From: Pseudobutyrivibrio xylanivorans
GTDB taxonomy: Bacteria; Bacillota; Clostridia; Lachnospirales; Lachnospiraceae
NCBI RefSeq assembly: GCF_010906925.1
Contig: NZ_VTVE01000003.1
Span: forward strand, 62,001 to 126,000
DNA: 64,000 nucleotides
Direction: 5' to 3'
The notes beneath the pieces were generated by a model. The model was given only the letters and a program-made list of their open reading frames with translations, was not told the origin of the DNA and did not search any database. The position numbers and the translations under genes were made by a program. Within the stretch, counting starts at the first letter, position 1. Each line of letters opens with the position of its first letter. Of this stretch, positions 15,959 to 25,079 are shown piece after piece.

Positions 15959-18769
15959 ATGAGCAACAAACTATTTGATGTAGAAAAATTTGCAGCAGTG
16001 GCAAGACGTGCTGTGGCAGAAGGAATAGTATTACTCAAAAATGATGATAATGCGCTTCCGCTGAAAAAGGGTGCTAAGATTGCCCTATTTGGCAGAAGCC
16101 AGTTTAACTATTATAAAAGCGGAACAGGCTCAGGAGGTATGGTAAACACAGCCTATGTTGTAGGTGTGAGAGAAGCCCTTGAGTCAGACGATAGATTTAG
16201 CCTTAATGCAAAGCTTAAGGATACATATGATGAGTGGATTAAGGATCATCCTTATGAGCTTGGAGAGGGATGGGCAGCAGAGCCATGGTTCCAGGAGGAG
16301 ATGCCTATCTCAGCAGATTTTGCTAAGGAAATCTCAGAAGAATCAGATGTGGCAATTGTGCTTATTGGACGTACTGCAGGTGAGGATCAGGACAATAGCA
16401 ATAAGCAGGGCAGCTATCTTCTCACAGATGATGAGAGGGAAATTCTTAAAAATGTAACAGCAGCATTTAAGCAGACAGTAGTTCTTTTAAATGTTGGAAA
16501 CATCATAGATATGAAGTGGGTTGAAGAGTACAATCCAAGCGCTGTTGCATACATTTGGCAGGGCGGTCAAGAAGGTGGAAATGGCGCTCTTGATGTGCTT
16601 TCTGGCGATGTGAATCCATCAGGTCGACTTACAGATACAATCGCAAGGGATATTACTGATTATCCTTCAGATGCTAATTTTGGCGGGGAAAAATGTAATA
16701 TTCAGCAGGAAGATATCTATGTAGGCTATAGATATTTTGAGACCTTTGCAAAGGAAAAGGTACTTTACCCATTTGGATTTGGACTTTCATACACAACTTT
16801 TTCTATAGAAGCAAAGAAATTTGAAGGTGAAGACGATAAAGGCTATTTCACTGTTACAGTTACAAATACTGGAAAGAGAAAGGGACAGCAGGTTGTTCAG
16901 GTCTATGTTTCAAAACCACAGGGAGTCCTTGGAAATCCAGTAAGAGAACTTATAGCATTCGGAAAAACTAAGGAGCTTGAGCCAGGAGAGTCACAGGATC
17001 TTCAGTTTACTTTCACTTCATATCAATTATCCAGCTTCGACGACAGTGGCGTTACAGGACATAAAAATTCCTATGTATTGCAGGAGGGAGAATATACTTT
17101 TTACGTTGGTGACAATGTTCGCTGTGAAGAGATTGCAGGAGTTTATAGTGCAGCTGAAACAAGGGTTGCAAAGCAGCTTTCAGAGGCACTTGCGCCAGTT
17201 GTTGATTTTGAGAGGATGAAGCCAGTTCCACAGGAAGATGGCACATTCAAGGTATCATATGAGCCAGCTCCAAAGGCCACCATTGATGGGGATGACATAA
17301 GAAAAAATAACATGCCACAAGAGCTGACAGGAAACAAAAGTGGCCTGAAGCTTCTTGATGTATTTGACAATAAGTGCACTATGGAAGAGTTCATTTCACA
17401 GCTTTCTAATGAAGAACTCTTTTGCATAGTTCGCGGTGAGGGGATGAGTTCTCCAAAGGTAACACCAGGTTGTGGAGGAGCATTTGGCGGTGTGACAGAT
17501 TCTCTCCTAGAAAAGGGGATTCCTGTTGCATGCTGTACTGACGGCCCTTCTGGAATCAGAATGGATTGTGGTAAAAAAGCATTTGCAATGCCAAATGGAG
17601 CTTGCCTTGCCAGCGGATGGAATCTTGAGCTTTCAGAGGAGCTATATAATTGGGAAGGTCTTGAAGTCAGAAAAAATAAAGTTGATGTGCTTTTAGGACC
17701 GGGCATGAATATTCACAGACATCCACTTAATGGACGCAACTTTGAGTACTTCTCAGAAGACCCATATGTAACAGGAAAAAATGCAATAGCCCAGCTTAAG
17801 GGAATGCATAAATATGGTGTGACAGGAACAATCAAGCATTTTGCTCTTAACACTCAGGAAACTGGAAGACATACAGTTGAGCATGTGGCATCGGCTAGAG
17901 CCATTCGAGAAATATATCTAAAGGGATTTGAAATGGCTGTAAAGGAAGGTGGCGCTCACGCATTGATGACCACATACGGTTCTGTAAATGGTTATTACAC
18001 ATCATCAAGCTATGATTTGGTCACAAGAATTCTCAGAGAAGAATGGGGATTTGATGGAATCGTCATGACTGACTGGTGGGCAAAAGGCGGCAAGTCTTAC
18101 CATGGTGATAATTCAAATATGGCAGCTATTGTTAGAGCACAGAATGATTTGTACATGGTTACAGGAAATGCTGAGCTCAACACAAATAAAGACAATCTTG
18201 AAGAGGCAATTAAAACAGGTGATATCACAAGAGAAGAGCTTCAGAGATGTGCTGCAAATATTTGCAAGTTCATTATGAATAAGCCTGTGTTTGCACGCTA
18301 CATAGATAGAGACAATGACGTAGATAAAAAGCTGGCAGAGGAAGCTGACGATGAGGAGCTTGCTTTTGACAAGATGGTGCTATGTGATGTTGATGAAACA
18401 GGAGTTGCAACAATTAATCCTGCTGATATTAACACAGGAAGAAATAGCACTACTATGTTTACAGTTTCATTTAAGGAGCGAGGAGATTACAAGCTAAAAA
18501 TGACTGTAAGGGCAAATGCTACAAGCGAGCTGGCACAGATACCACTTAGCATTTTCAGAGATAAATTGCTTGTGAAAATGATTACTCTCACAGGAGAGGA
18601 CAGTGATTGGCAGACAATAGAAGTGCCTTTCGACGCATGCGCAATGACATTCTTCATGAAGTTCTATTTCGCTCAAGACGGAATGGAAATTAAGGACATT
18701 AAATTTGAATTAGTCAAATCTAGGGAGGAAGAATTTAGGCTTATGTTTGCTCGAATGGGCGAAGAATAA
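15959..18769 (+). CDS. GH3 beta-glucosidase with reversed domain order
   Basis: 936 residues, start with GGAGG at spacing 7. Most GH3 enzymes begin with the TIM barrel. Here the alpha/beta sandwich (AVAEGIVLLKNDDNALPL, GRTAGEDQDN) and a fibronectin-III-like domain (VTVTNTGKRKGQQVVQVYV, near residue 300) come first. The barrel follows (LGPGMNIHRHPLNGRNFEYF; KHF; nucleophile Asp 705 in MTDWW), then a C-terminal sandwich of about 120 residues. This reversed order is known from the Ruminococcus albus and Butyrivibrio fibrisolvens enzymes. There is no signal peptide: a cytoplasmic exo-glucosidase. The GH94-type gene follows after 16 bases. Confidence 0.93.
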   Translation: MSNKLFDVEKFAAVARRAVAEGIVLLKNDDNALPLKKGAKIALFGRSQFNYYKSGTGSGGMVNTAYVVGVREALESDDRFSLNAKLKDTYDEWIKDHPYELGEGWAAEPWFQEEMPISADFAKEISEESDVAIVLIGRTAGEDQDNSNKQGSYLLTDDEREILKNVTAAFKQTVVLLNVGNIIDMKWVEEYNPSAVAYIWQGGQEGGNGALDVLSGDVNPSGRLTDTIARDITDYPSDANFGGEKCNIQQEDIYVGYRYFETFAKEKVLYPFGFGLSYTTFSIEAKKFEGEDDKGYFTVTVTNTGKRKGQQVVQVYVSKPQGVLGNPVRELIAFGKTKELEPGESQDLQFTFTSYQLSSFDDSGVTGHKNSYVLQEGEYTFYVGDNVRCEEIAGVYSAAETRVAKQLSEALAPVVDFERMKPVPQEDGTFKVSYEPAPKATIDGDDIRKNNMPQELTGNKSGLKLLDVFDNKCTMEEFISQLSNEELFCIVRGEGMSSPKVTPGCGGAFGGVTDSLLEKGIPVACCTDGPSGIRMDCGKKAFAMPNGACLASGWNLELSEELYNWEGLEVRKNKVDVLLGPGMNIHRHPLNGRNFEYFSEDPYVTGKNAIAQLKGMHKYGVTGTIKHFALNTQETGRHTVEHVASARAIREIYLKGFEMAVKEGGAHALMTTYGSVNGYYTSSSYDLVTRILREEWGFDGIVMTDWWAKGGKSYHGDNSNMAAIVRAQNDLYMVTGNAELNTNKDNLEEAIKTGDITREELQRCAANICKFIMNKPVFARYIDRDNDVDKKLAEEADDEELAFDKMVLCDVDETGVATINPADINTGRNSTTMFTVSFKERGDYKLKMTVRANATSELAQIPLSIFRDKLLVKMITLTGEDSDWQTIEVPFDACAMTFFMKFYFAQDGMEIKDIKFELVKSREEEFRLMFARMGEE

Positions 18770-18785
18770 AATCAAGGGGATTGGT

Positions 18786-21491
18786 ATGCTTAATAACAGT
18801 ACAAAGGGAAAAATCGTATTTACGGATAATAATGGTTCATTCAAAATAGGAAAGCCAGAAGATACAAGCTATCTGTATTTTCCTATAGCATCAGAGGCTG
18901 GATTAAAATCAAGCCTTACACCCAATTTAGGTGGTGACTCAATGGTGGACCAGGAGACATTTATCCTAGAGCCTACCAGTGTGGAGAATCTTCATAACAA
19001 TAAAAATACCAGAAATTTTTGGCTCTATATGGAAGACGGAAAAGTATGGTCTGCCACTGGCTCATCAGCTGAGCAGGAGAGTCAAAAGTTTACAATGGAC
19101 CAGGATGAAAGTGCGGTGGAGGCAGGTTTCATGTGGCACAAAGCTACTCGAATTAGCAACTGCTTCGATATCAGCGCTGAGATTTTATCCTTTGTACCTG
19201 TAAATGAAAATGTTGAAATCATGTCTGTAACTATTAGAAATACAGGCAGTGAAGAAAAGCTAATAACACCTATTGCGGCAGTGCCAATATACGGCCGCTC
19301 AGCAGATAATCTCAGGGACCATAGAAATGTTACTTCCATGCTCCATCGAATCGCAACTACAGAAGAGGGAGTACTTGTTAAGCCAACTATGTCTTTTGAT
19401 GAAAAGGGACATAGACCTAATAATAAAACCTATTTTGTAATTGGACACAGAGAGGATGGAATAAATCCAGAATCATTTTTCCCTACAGTTGAGACATTTG
19501 TAGGAGAAGGTGGCAGTTTCTTTAAGCCTAGATCTGTATATAGGCAGGAGGAAGGACTAAGGGCTGGAGAAAAGCTGGCGGGACTTGAGGCTGTAGGTGG
19601 ACTTAAGTTTTCTAAGATAAAGCTTGCTCCTGATGAATCTGTAACATTTAATATCTTGATTGGAGTTACAGAGGATGAAAAAGAAATAGAAAAACTTTCT
19701 AAAAAATATGCGTATAAATCGGCAGTGGAAAAAGAGTTTCAGACCACAAAAGAGTACTGGCAGAAAAAGGTAAATGTTAGCTTTCACACTGGTGATAAAA
19801 ACTTTGATGAGTTTATGGCATGGGTTGCTTTCCAGCCATTTCTTCGCCGAGTATACGGCTGTTCATTTTTGCCTTATCACGATTATGGACGCGGTGGACG
19901 AGGCTGGCGAGACTTGTGGCAGGACTGTTTGTCCCTTCTTTTCATGGAGCCAGACAATGTGCGCCAGATGATAGTTGCCAATTTTGGTGGTGTCCGCATG
20001 GATGGAACCAATGCAACCATTATTGGTGAAGGACTTGGCAATTTTATAGCCGACAGAAATGGAATTGCTAGAGTGTGGATGGACCATGCATTTTGGCCAT
20101 TTAGAACACTACTTTTATACATCAATCAAACAGGCGACTACAGCATTTTAAAGGCGAAAGTCCCTTATTTTAAGGACTCAATTGTACGCCGTGGTACCGT
20201 AGTTGATAAAAAATATGAGGTGGTGGATAACAAGCAGCACACAGAGGATGATAGTGTATATCTTGGTTCGATCATTGAACATTTGCTGGTGGAAAACCTG
20301 TGCGCCTTCTATGAGGTAGGACAGCACAATGTTTTAAAACTAAGAGGTGCCGACTGGAACGATGCACTTGATATGGCATCAACAAATGGCGAATCCAGCG
20401 CATTTTCATATGCCTATGCTGGCAATCTTTTGGAGCTTGCAAATCTGATTTTTGCAGTATCAAAAGAGGATGGAATAGATGAGATACATATTGCAACAGA
20501 GCTAAAGCGTCTACTTGACTTAGATAGTTACGACTCGGTAGAGGAAAAAACTAATAGACTTGCAGAATACTGTCGGTCATGTGAGGGGAATATTAAAGGA
20601 ACTCAGGCATCAATTCCTGTAAATGTTCTTGTGGAAAAACTAAGAGGCATGTCTTCTTGGATGACAAACCATTTGAACAAGCAAGAATGGCTTGAGGGTA
20701 ATAAAGGCGAAGGCTGGTTTAATAGTTATTATGATGACAGCTGTCGCATGGTAGAGCGCTTTAGCGATTCTGATGAAGAAACACGCATGATGCTGACTGG
20801 TCAGGTCTTTGCCATAATGGGCAATGTGGCCACTGACGAGCAGATTCATAAAATAGTTCAAGCAGCTGATCACTATCTGTATAAGGAGGCTATTGGTGGC
20901 TACCGTTTGAATACGGATTTTAGAGAAGTGAAGTATGACCTAGGCAGGATGTTTGGATTTGCCTACGGGGAGAAGGAAAATGGCGCGGTATTTTCACATA
21001 TGTCTGTTATGTACGCAAATGCGTTATATGGCAGAGGTTTCGCAAAAGAAGGTTTCAAATCACTCAATGCCCTTTTTGCAACAGCCATGAATTTTAATGT
21101 CAGTCACATGTATCCGGGAATACCAGAGTATTTCGACAGCAAAGGTAGAGGAAAGTATCCATACCTGACAGGTGCAGCATCATGGTATTTACTGACAATG
21201 ATTACAGAGGTGTTTGGCGTAAAAGGAGAGGCTGGAAATCTTGTAATCGCACCGGCTCTTTTGAAGGAGCAGTTTGATGAAGAAGGTAAGGCGAGAATCA
21301 ATCTTACATTTGCAGAAAAGAAGTTTGATATCGTATATACGAATCCATCAAAGCTTCAGTTTGGAGAGTATAAAATAAAAGAAGCAAGCTTAAATGGAGT
21401 TAAACTTGCTGTAGAAAACAATAAAATATTAATCCCTCAAAAAAACGTTGAGAACCACGAGAACAACGAAATCCTGGTGGTGTTAGGGTAA
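18786..21491 (+). CDS. GH94-type glucoside phosphorylase
   Basis: 901 residues from ATG 18786, with AAGGGGA at spacing 5; a TTG at 18747 lies inside the GH3 gene. An N-terminal beta-sandwich domain is followed by an (alpha/alpha)6 barrel with GRGWRDLWQD, the acid-bearing DWND motif (residues 523-526) and MYPGIPEYF. These mark the cellobiose-phosphorylase-related enzymes (GH94 and close families), which cleave beta-glucosidic bonds with phosphate to give alpha-glucose 1-phosphate. The length is nearer to laminaribiose phosphorylases (about 910) than cellobiose phosphorylases (about 810). Sophorose-type phosphorylases are longer. Substrate remains open. No signal peptide. Confidence 0.85.
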   Translation: MLNNSTKGKIVFTDNNGSFKIGKPEDTSYLYFPIASEAGLKSSLTPNLGGDSMVDQETFILEPTSVENLHNNKNTRNFWLYMEDGKVWSATGSSAEQESQKFTMDQDESAVEAGFMWHKATRISNCFDISAEILSFVPVNENVEIMSVTIRNTGSEEKLITPIAAVPIYGRSADNLRDHRNVTSMLHRIATTEEGVLVKPTMSFDEKGHRPNNKTYFVIGHREDGINPESFFPTVETFVGEGGSFFKPRSVYRQEEGLRAGEKLAGLEAVGGLKFSKIKLAPDESVTFNILIGVTEDEKEIEKLSKKYAYKSAVEKEFQTTKEYWQKKVNVSFHTGDKNFDEFMAWVAFQPFLRRVYGCSFLPYHDYGRGGRGWRDLWQDCLSLLFMEPDNVRQMIVANFGGVRMDGTNATIIGEGLGNFIADRNGIARVWMDHAFWPFRTLLLYINQTGDYSILKAKVPYFKDSIVRRGTVVDKKYEVVDNKQHTEDDSVYLGSIIEHLLVENLCAFYEVGQHNVLKLRGADWNDALDMASTNGESSAFSYAYAGNLLELANLIFAVSKEDGIDEIHIATELKRLLDLDSYDSVEEKTNRLAEYCRSCEGNIKGTQASIPVNVLVEKLRGMSSWMTNHLNKQEWLEGNKGEGWFNSYYDDSCRMVERFSDSDEETRMMLTGQVFAIMGNVATDEQIHKIVQAADHYLYKEAIGGYRLNTDFREVKYDLGRMFGFAYGEKENGAVFSHMSVMYANALYGRGFAKEGFKSLNALFATAMNFNVSHMYPGIPEYFDSKGRGKYPYLTGAASWYLLTMITEVFGVKGEAGNLVIAPALLKEQFDEEGKARINLTFAEKKFDIVYTNPSKLQFGEYKIKEASLNGVKLAVENNKILIPQKNVENHENNEILVVLG

Positions 21492-21509
21492 CCTACAGAC
21501 TAGCGATGA

Positions 21510-21648
21510 GCTGGTTTAGATAGTAACCCCTTTCCTTTACGGAGCTGGTAGGTAACAAGCTCTTAGGTCTATGAACGAGGCATGTTAGCCGAGAGAATAG
21601 ACTCTAAGGCTTGTGGCCGTAACCAGCGGACAAAAGTAACCAGCGGAC
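21510..21648 (+). repeat. Nested structured RNA-like element, copy 1
   Basis: Inner copy 21542-21631: stem GCTGGT/ACCAGC (21544-21549 with 21622-21627), then CAAGC/GCTTG, CTTAG/CTAAG and GTCTAT/ATAGAC, ending in GCGGAC. It sits inside a second outer stem GCTGGTT/AACCAGC (21510-21516 with 21638-21644). The 13-base string GTAACCAGCGGAC occurs twice (21619 and 21636). It lies between the phosphorylase and the convergent AraC gene and may also end transcription, although no T-run follows. Confidence 0.7.
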
Positions 21649-21658
21649 TAGGTCTTGG

Positions 21659-22435
21659 CTAGCCTTCAGTTTTCATAATATCACGAGGGGTTCCCTTCCA
21701 ATGAGTACCGTAGTATTTTTCGCGGTACTTTTTTGGTGTAAGCCCAGTTTCCTTCTGGAAAAGCTGACTGAAGTGACTCTGGGATGTAAATGAAAAATAA
21801 TTAGCAATGTCAGCCAGTGAATAATCGCTGTATCGAAGCAGATTCATCGACGCTTCTATTTTAGCTTGGCGAATGTAATCGCTGGTGGATGTGCCAAGCT
21901 CATCCTTGAAAAGTCTGGAAATATAGCTGGCGGAATTGCTAGTGTACTCGGCTAAATCTTTAACTGTAATTCGTTCCTTCAGATGAGAGTAGATGTAATT
22001 TAAGCACTCTGTCATTGGACGAGAAAGGTTAGCACTTCGATTGATGATAATCATCTTATTTGTATAGTCTAAAACCATCTTGTCGTGGAGCTTTTCCAAG
22101 TCCTCAAGAGTAGAAATATCGTCAAGCTTTTGAATGTAAAAATCACTGAGACGATAGGCTCTTTCCATCTCCATTCCGTTGTCTACACAAAGTCTTGTTA
22201 TGAGAGCAATAGAAACAACAAAATGATATTTAAAATTCTGAACAATATCTCTAGAAAGCTTGCCTATTCCCTTTGGATTTAAAAACTCATGATTCTCAAT
22301 ATTCTTATGAATTTCCTCTAAATTACCCTCAGCTACGTAGCGGTAAAAAAGCAATTCCCTGTTCTGGTGATTATGAGTCTGAACATCGTTTTTATCATCA
22401 TATTCATTTGCTAACCAATCAGTGGAACTTGTCAT
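21659..22435 (-). CDS. AraC-family transcriptional regulator
   Basis: 258 residues from the ATG at 22435, with GGAGG at spacing 5; an upstream TTG in frame is unlikely. The last 100 residues hold two helix-turn-helix units (ITVKDLAEYTSNSASYISRLFKDELG and YSLADIANYFSFTSQSHFSQLFQKETG) and the TPKKYR signature. The N-terminal 150 residues are helical and resemble the YesN-type regulators found beside sugar ABC genes. It is divergent from the beta-glucoside binding-protein gene, its likely target. Confidence 0.88.
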   Translation of the reverse strand: MTSSTDWLANEYDDKNDVQTHNHQNRELLFYRYVAEGNLEEIHKNIENHEFLNPKGIGKLSRDIVQNFKYHFVVSIALITRLCVDNGMEMERAYRLSDFYIQKLDDISTLEDLEKLHDKMVLDYTNKMIIINRSANLSRPMTECLNYIYSHLKERITVKDLAEYTSNSASYISRLFKDELGTSTSDYIRQAKIEASMNLLRYSDYSLADIANYFSFTSQSHFSQLFQKETGLTPKKYREKYYGTHWKGTPRDIMKTEG

Positions 22436-22455
22436 GATAGCCTCCAAAAATATAA

Positions 22456-22571
22456 AGACGCTTTAATAAGCGGTGAATTCAACAAACAAAAAAACAATAG
22501 CATGGATTTTGTATTTTATCAATGAATTTGATATAGAAAAAAATCCAGGAAACTTAAGATAGTAAGCGTCT
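22456..22571. promoter_or_regulatory. Widely spaced inverted repeat in the divergent promoter region
   Basis: AGACGCTT (22456-22463) and AAGCGTCT (22564-22571) are exact inverted copies 100 bases apart. One is 21 bases before the AraC start, the other 40 bases before the binding-protein start. The placement suggests paired sites for the AraC regulator. Confidence 0.45.
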
Positions 22572-22610
22572 AAGAGATACTTGATTTATCAATCAAAGGA
22601 GGAAAACGTA

Positions 22611-24005
22611 ATGAAAAAAAGAGTAGTTAGTCTTGCGCTTGCACTTTCTATGGTAGCAGGGCTCACAGCTTGCGGGGGTAATCCAGAAGGCGGTAGCGCC
22701 GGAGCTGAAGGCGGCTATGTGGCTGAAGGCGAAGAAGGAAAAGTAATTAATATTTACTGCTGGAACGATGAGTTCAGAACAAGAGTAGAGGCAGTATATG
22801 ACAAGGTAGACCACACATCTGAGGATGGCACAATCACATACCTTACAGATGGTTGCGAGATTCACTGGACAGTAAATCCTAACCAGGATGGTGTATACCA
22901 GAAGAAGTTAGATGAGGCACTCCTTAATCAGGGTTCTGCAGCAGCTGATGACAAGATTGATATGTTCCTTTCAGAGACAGATTATGTAGTAAAGTACACA
23001 GATGCTGAGGCAGATATTGCTATTCCACTTACAGAGCTTGGAATTGACCCAGATAAGGATTTAGCAGATCAGTACGATTTTACAAAGACAGTTGCTTCTG
23101 ATGCAAATGGCGTACAGAGAGGTTCTACATGGCAGGCTTGCCCATGCCTCTTTGTTTACAGACGTGACATTGCACTTGATACATTTGGAACAGATGATCC
23201 AGATGAGATTCATGCACTTTGCTCAGACTGGGACAAGATGAAGTCTGCAGGTGAGGAGCTTAAGGCAAAGGGTTACTACACATTTGCAACATATGCAGAT
23301 ACATTCCGTGCGTATGGAAACAGCATTTCTGCTCCATGGGTAGAGGAAGGCAGTACAGAGATTAACGTAGATCCACAGATTATCAACTGGATTAACGATT
23401 CTAAGGAATGGCTTGATGCTGGTCTTATAGACAGCAACATCAAGGGACAGTGGACAGATGACTGGAACAAGTCAATGGGTTCTGAGTCAAAGGTATTTGG
23501 TTTCTTACTTCCAGCATGGGGAATTGACTTCGTTCTTAATCCAAACTGGGATGGAGAAGCAGGTGCTTGGGCAGTAACAGACGGACCACAGGCATTTAAC
23601 TGGGGTGGTTCATTTGTACACGGTTGTGTAGGTACAGATAATGCTGAGCACGTTAAGGAAATCATGCTTGCTGTAACTGCAAACAAGGATAACCTTATGA
23701 AGATTACAAAGGATTACCTTGATTTCACAAATACACAGTCAGGTATGGAAGAGATTGCAAATGATGAGAGCTTCGGAGCAGAGTTCCTTGGTGGAGAGAA
23801 TCCATTCAAGTACTTCCAGCCAGCAGCTTCATCAATCCAGATGACAACACTTTCACCATATGATCAGGGATGCGTAGAGCTTATCCAGAGTTCATTTGGC
23901 GATTACTTCCAGGGTCAGGTAGATTTCGATACAGCAAAGGCTAACTTCGAGCGCGCTATCAAAGAACGTTATCCAGAGATAACAGCAGTTAACTGGCCTG
24001 AATAG
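22611..24005 (+). CDS. Sugar ABC transporter substrate-binding lipoprotein
   Basis: 464 residues from ATG 22611, with AAAGGAGG at spacing 7; the in-frame codon at 22581 precedes that site. Signal peptide with lipobox LTAC (Cys near residue 22), a Gly-rich linker, then a family-1 solute-binding fold (VINIYCWNDEFRTRV near residue 45). Its position between GH3/GH94-type genes and two permeases suggests beta-linked gluco-oligosaccharides as ligand, which is inference. A structured element separates it from the first permease. Confidence 0.9.
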   Translation: MKKRVVSLALALSMVAGLTACGGNPEGGSAGAEGGYVAEGEEGKVINIYCWNDEFRTRVEAVYDKVDHTSEDGTITYLTDGCEIHWTVNPNQDGVYQKKLDEALLNQGSAAADDKIDMFLSETDYVVKYTDAEADIAIPLTELGIDPDKDLADQYDFTKTVASDANGVQRGSTWQACPCLFVYRRDIALDTFGTDDPDEIHALCSDWDKMKSAGEELKAKGYYTFATYADTFRAYGNSISAPWVEEGSTEINVDPQIINWINDSKEWLDAGLIDSNIKGQWTDDWNKSMGSESKVFGFLLPAWGIDFVLNPNWDGEAGAWAVTDGPQAFNWGGSFVHGCVGTDNAEHVKEIMLAVTANKDNLMKITKDYLDFTNTQSGMEEIANDESFGAEFLGGENPFKYFQPAASSIQMTTLSPYDQGCVELIQSSFGDYFQGQVDFDTAKANFERAIKERYPEITAVNWPE

Positions 24006-24025
24006 GAATTTTTAGATTTTTAAGT

Positions 24026-24117
24026 GAGCTGGTAGGCATCAAGCTCTGAGGTCTCCCTAGGGAAGCTTTTTATGCTGACTCTGGGAGGCTCTCAGGCTTG
24101 TAGCCGTGACCAGCGGA
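24026..24117 (+). repeat. Structured RNA-like element, copy 2
   Basis: Stem GCTGGT/ACCAGC (24028-24033 with 24109-24114), CAAGC/GCTTG (24040 and 24096), CTGAG/CTCAG (24046 and 24091) and GTCTCCC/GGGAGGC (24051 and 24083), ending GCGGA. It fills the gap between the binding-protein stop and the permease ribosome-binding site, so it is transcribed and may tune downstream expression. Confidence 0.7.
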
Positions 24118-24138
24118 TTTCTTTAGGAGATAAATGCT

Positions 24139-25068
24139 ATGAAAAAAACTAAAAGTATAAGCCGTGCAAAGTGGGGCTACATCTGCATTCTGCCTTTCTT
24201 TGTGACTTATTTCATTTTTTCATTTCTGCCACTAGTAGACACGATTAGGTATAGTTTTTATGAATATTACCGCTCAGGTATCCGCACAATCGGACCAAAT
24301 TTCGTGGGATTTGATAACTATATCAGTGTTATGGGACCTGATTTCTTTACTTACCTTAAAAACACTTTCATCTTATGGATAATCGGATTTGTTCCACAGA
24401 TTGTAATCGCTCTATTACTTGCATCATGGTTTGTAGATGCAAGACTTAAGATTCGCGGTGAGCAGTTTTTTAAGGTTGTGATATATTTACCAAATCTTAT
24501 CATGGCATCTGCATTCGCTATGTTATTTTTTACATTGTTCTCAACATCAGGACCAGTAAATTCAATTCTTGCCAACCTAGGGTTGGTAGATGGCCCAATC
24601 GATTTCATGGGAACACCTACAGGTACCAGACTTCTTGTAGCACTAATGAACTTTCTCATGTGGTTCGGCAATACAACAATTATGTTGATGGCCGCAATCA
24701 TGGGAATTAGTCAGGACGTCTTTGAAGCTGCGTCAATCGATGGATGTACTCCTCGACAGACATTCTTCCATATTACCCTACCGCTGATAAGACCAATCCT
24801 GACATACACCCTTATAACGTCACTTATTGGTGGTTTACAGATGTTTGATGTACCACAGATTCTCACTAACGGCCAAGGTAATCCGAACCGTACAAGCTAC
24901 ACTTTAATCATGTGGCTTAACAATTTGCTTCGTGCACCAGATTACGGTCGCGCAGGTGCCCTTTCCGTATACTTGTTTGTCGTTAGTGGAATTCTCTGCA
25001 TTATGGTTTACAGAATGGTAAACAGAGATGACGAGAAAAAAATCAGAAGAAGATTTAATAGAAATTGA
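24139..25068 (+). CDS. Sugar ABC transporter permease (MalF/UgpA-like)
   Basis: 309 residues, the usual length, six predicted membrane helices. The EAA loop reads FEAASIDGCTPRQTFFHITLP near residue 195. Start with AGGAGA upstream. It pairs with the next permease, whose start lies 12 bases after this stop. It takes sugar from the lipoprotein encoded at 22611. Confidence 0.92.
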   Translation: MKKTKSISRAKWGYICILPFFVTYFIFSFLPLVDTIRYSFYEYYRSGIRTIGPNFVGFDNYISVMGPDFFTYLKNTFILWIIGFVPQIVIALLLASWFVDARLKIRGEQFFKVVIYLPNLIMASAFAMLFFTLFSTSGPVNSILANLGLVDGPIDFMGTPTGTRLLVALMNFLMWFGNTTIMLMAAIMGISQDVFEAASIDGCTPRQTFFHITLPLIRPILTYTLITSLIGGLQMFDVPQILTNGQGNPNRTSYTLIMWLNNLLRAPDYGRAGALSVYLFVVSGILCIMVYRMVNRDDEKKIRRRFNRN

Positions 25069-25079
25069 GGTGGAGCCAT

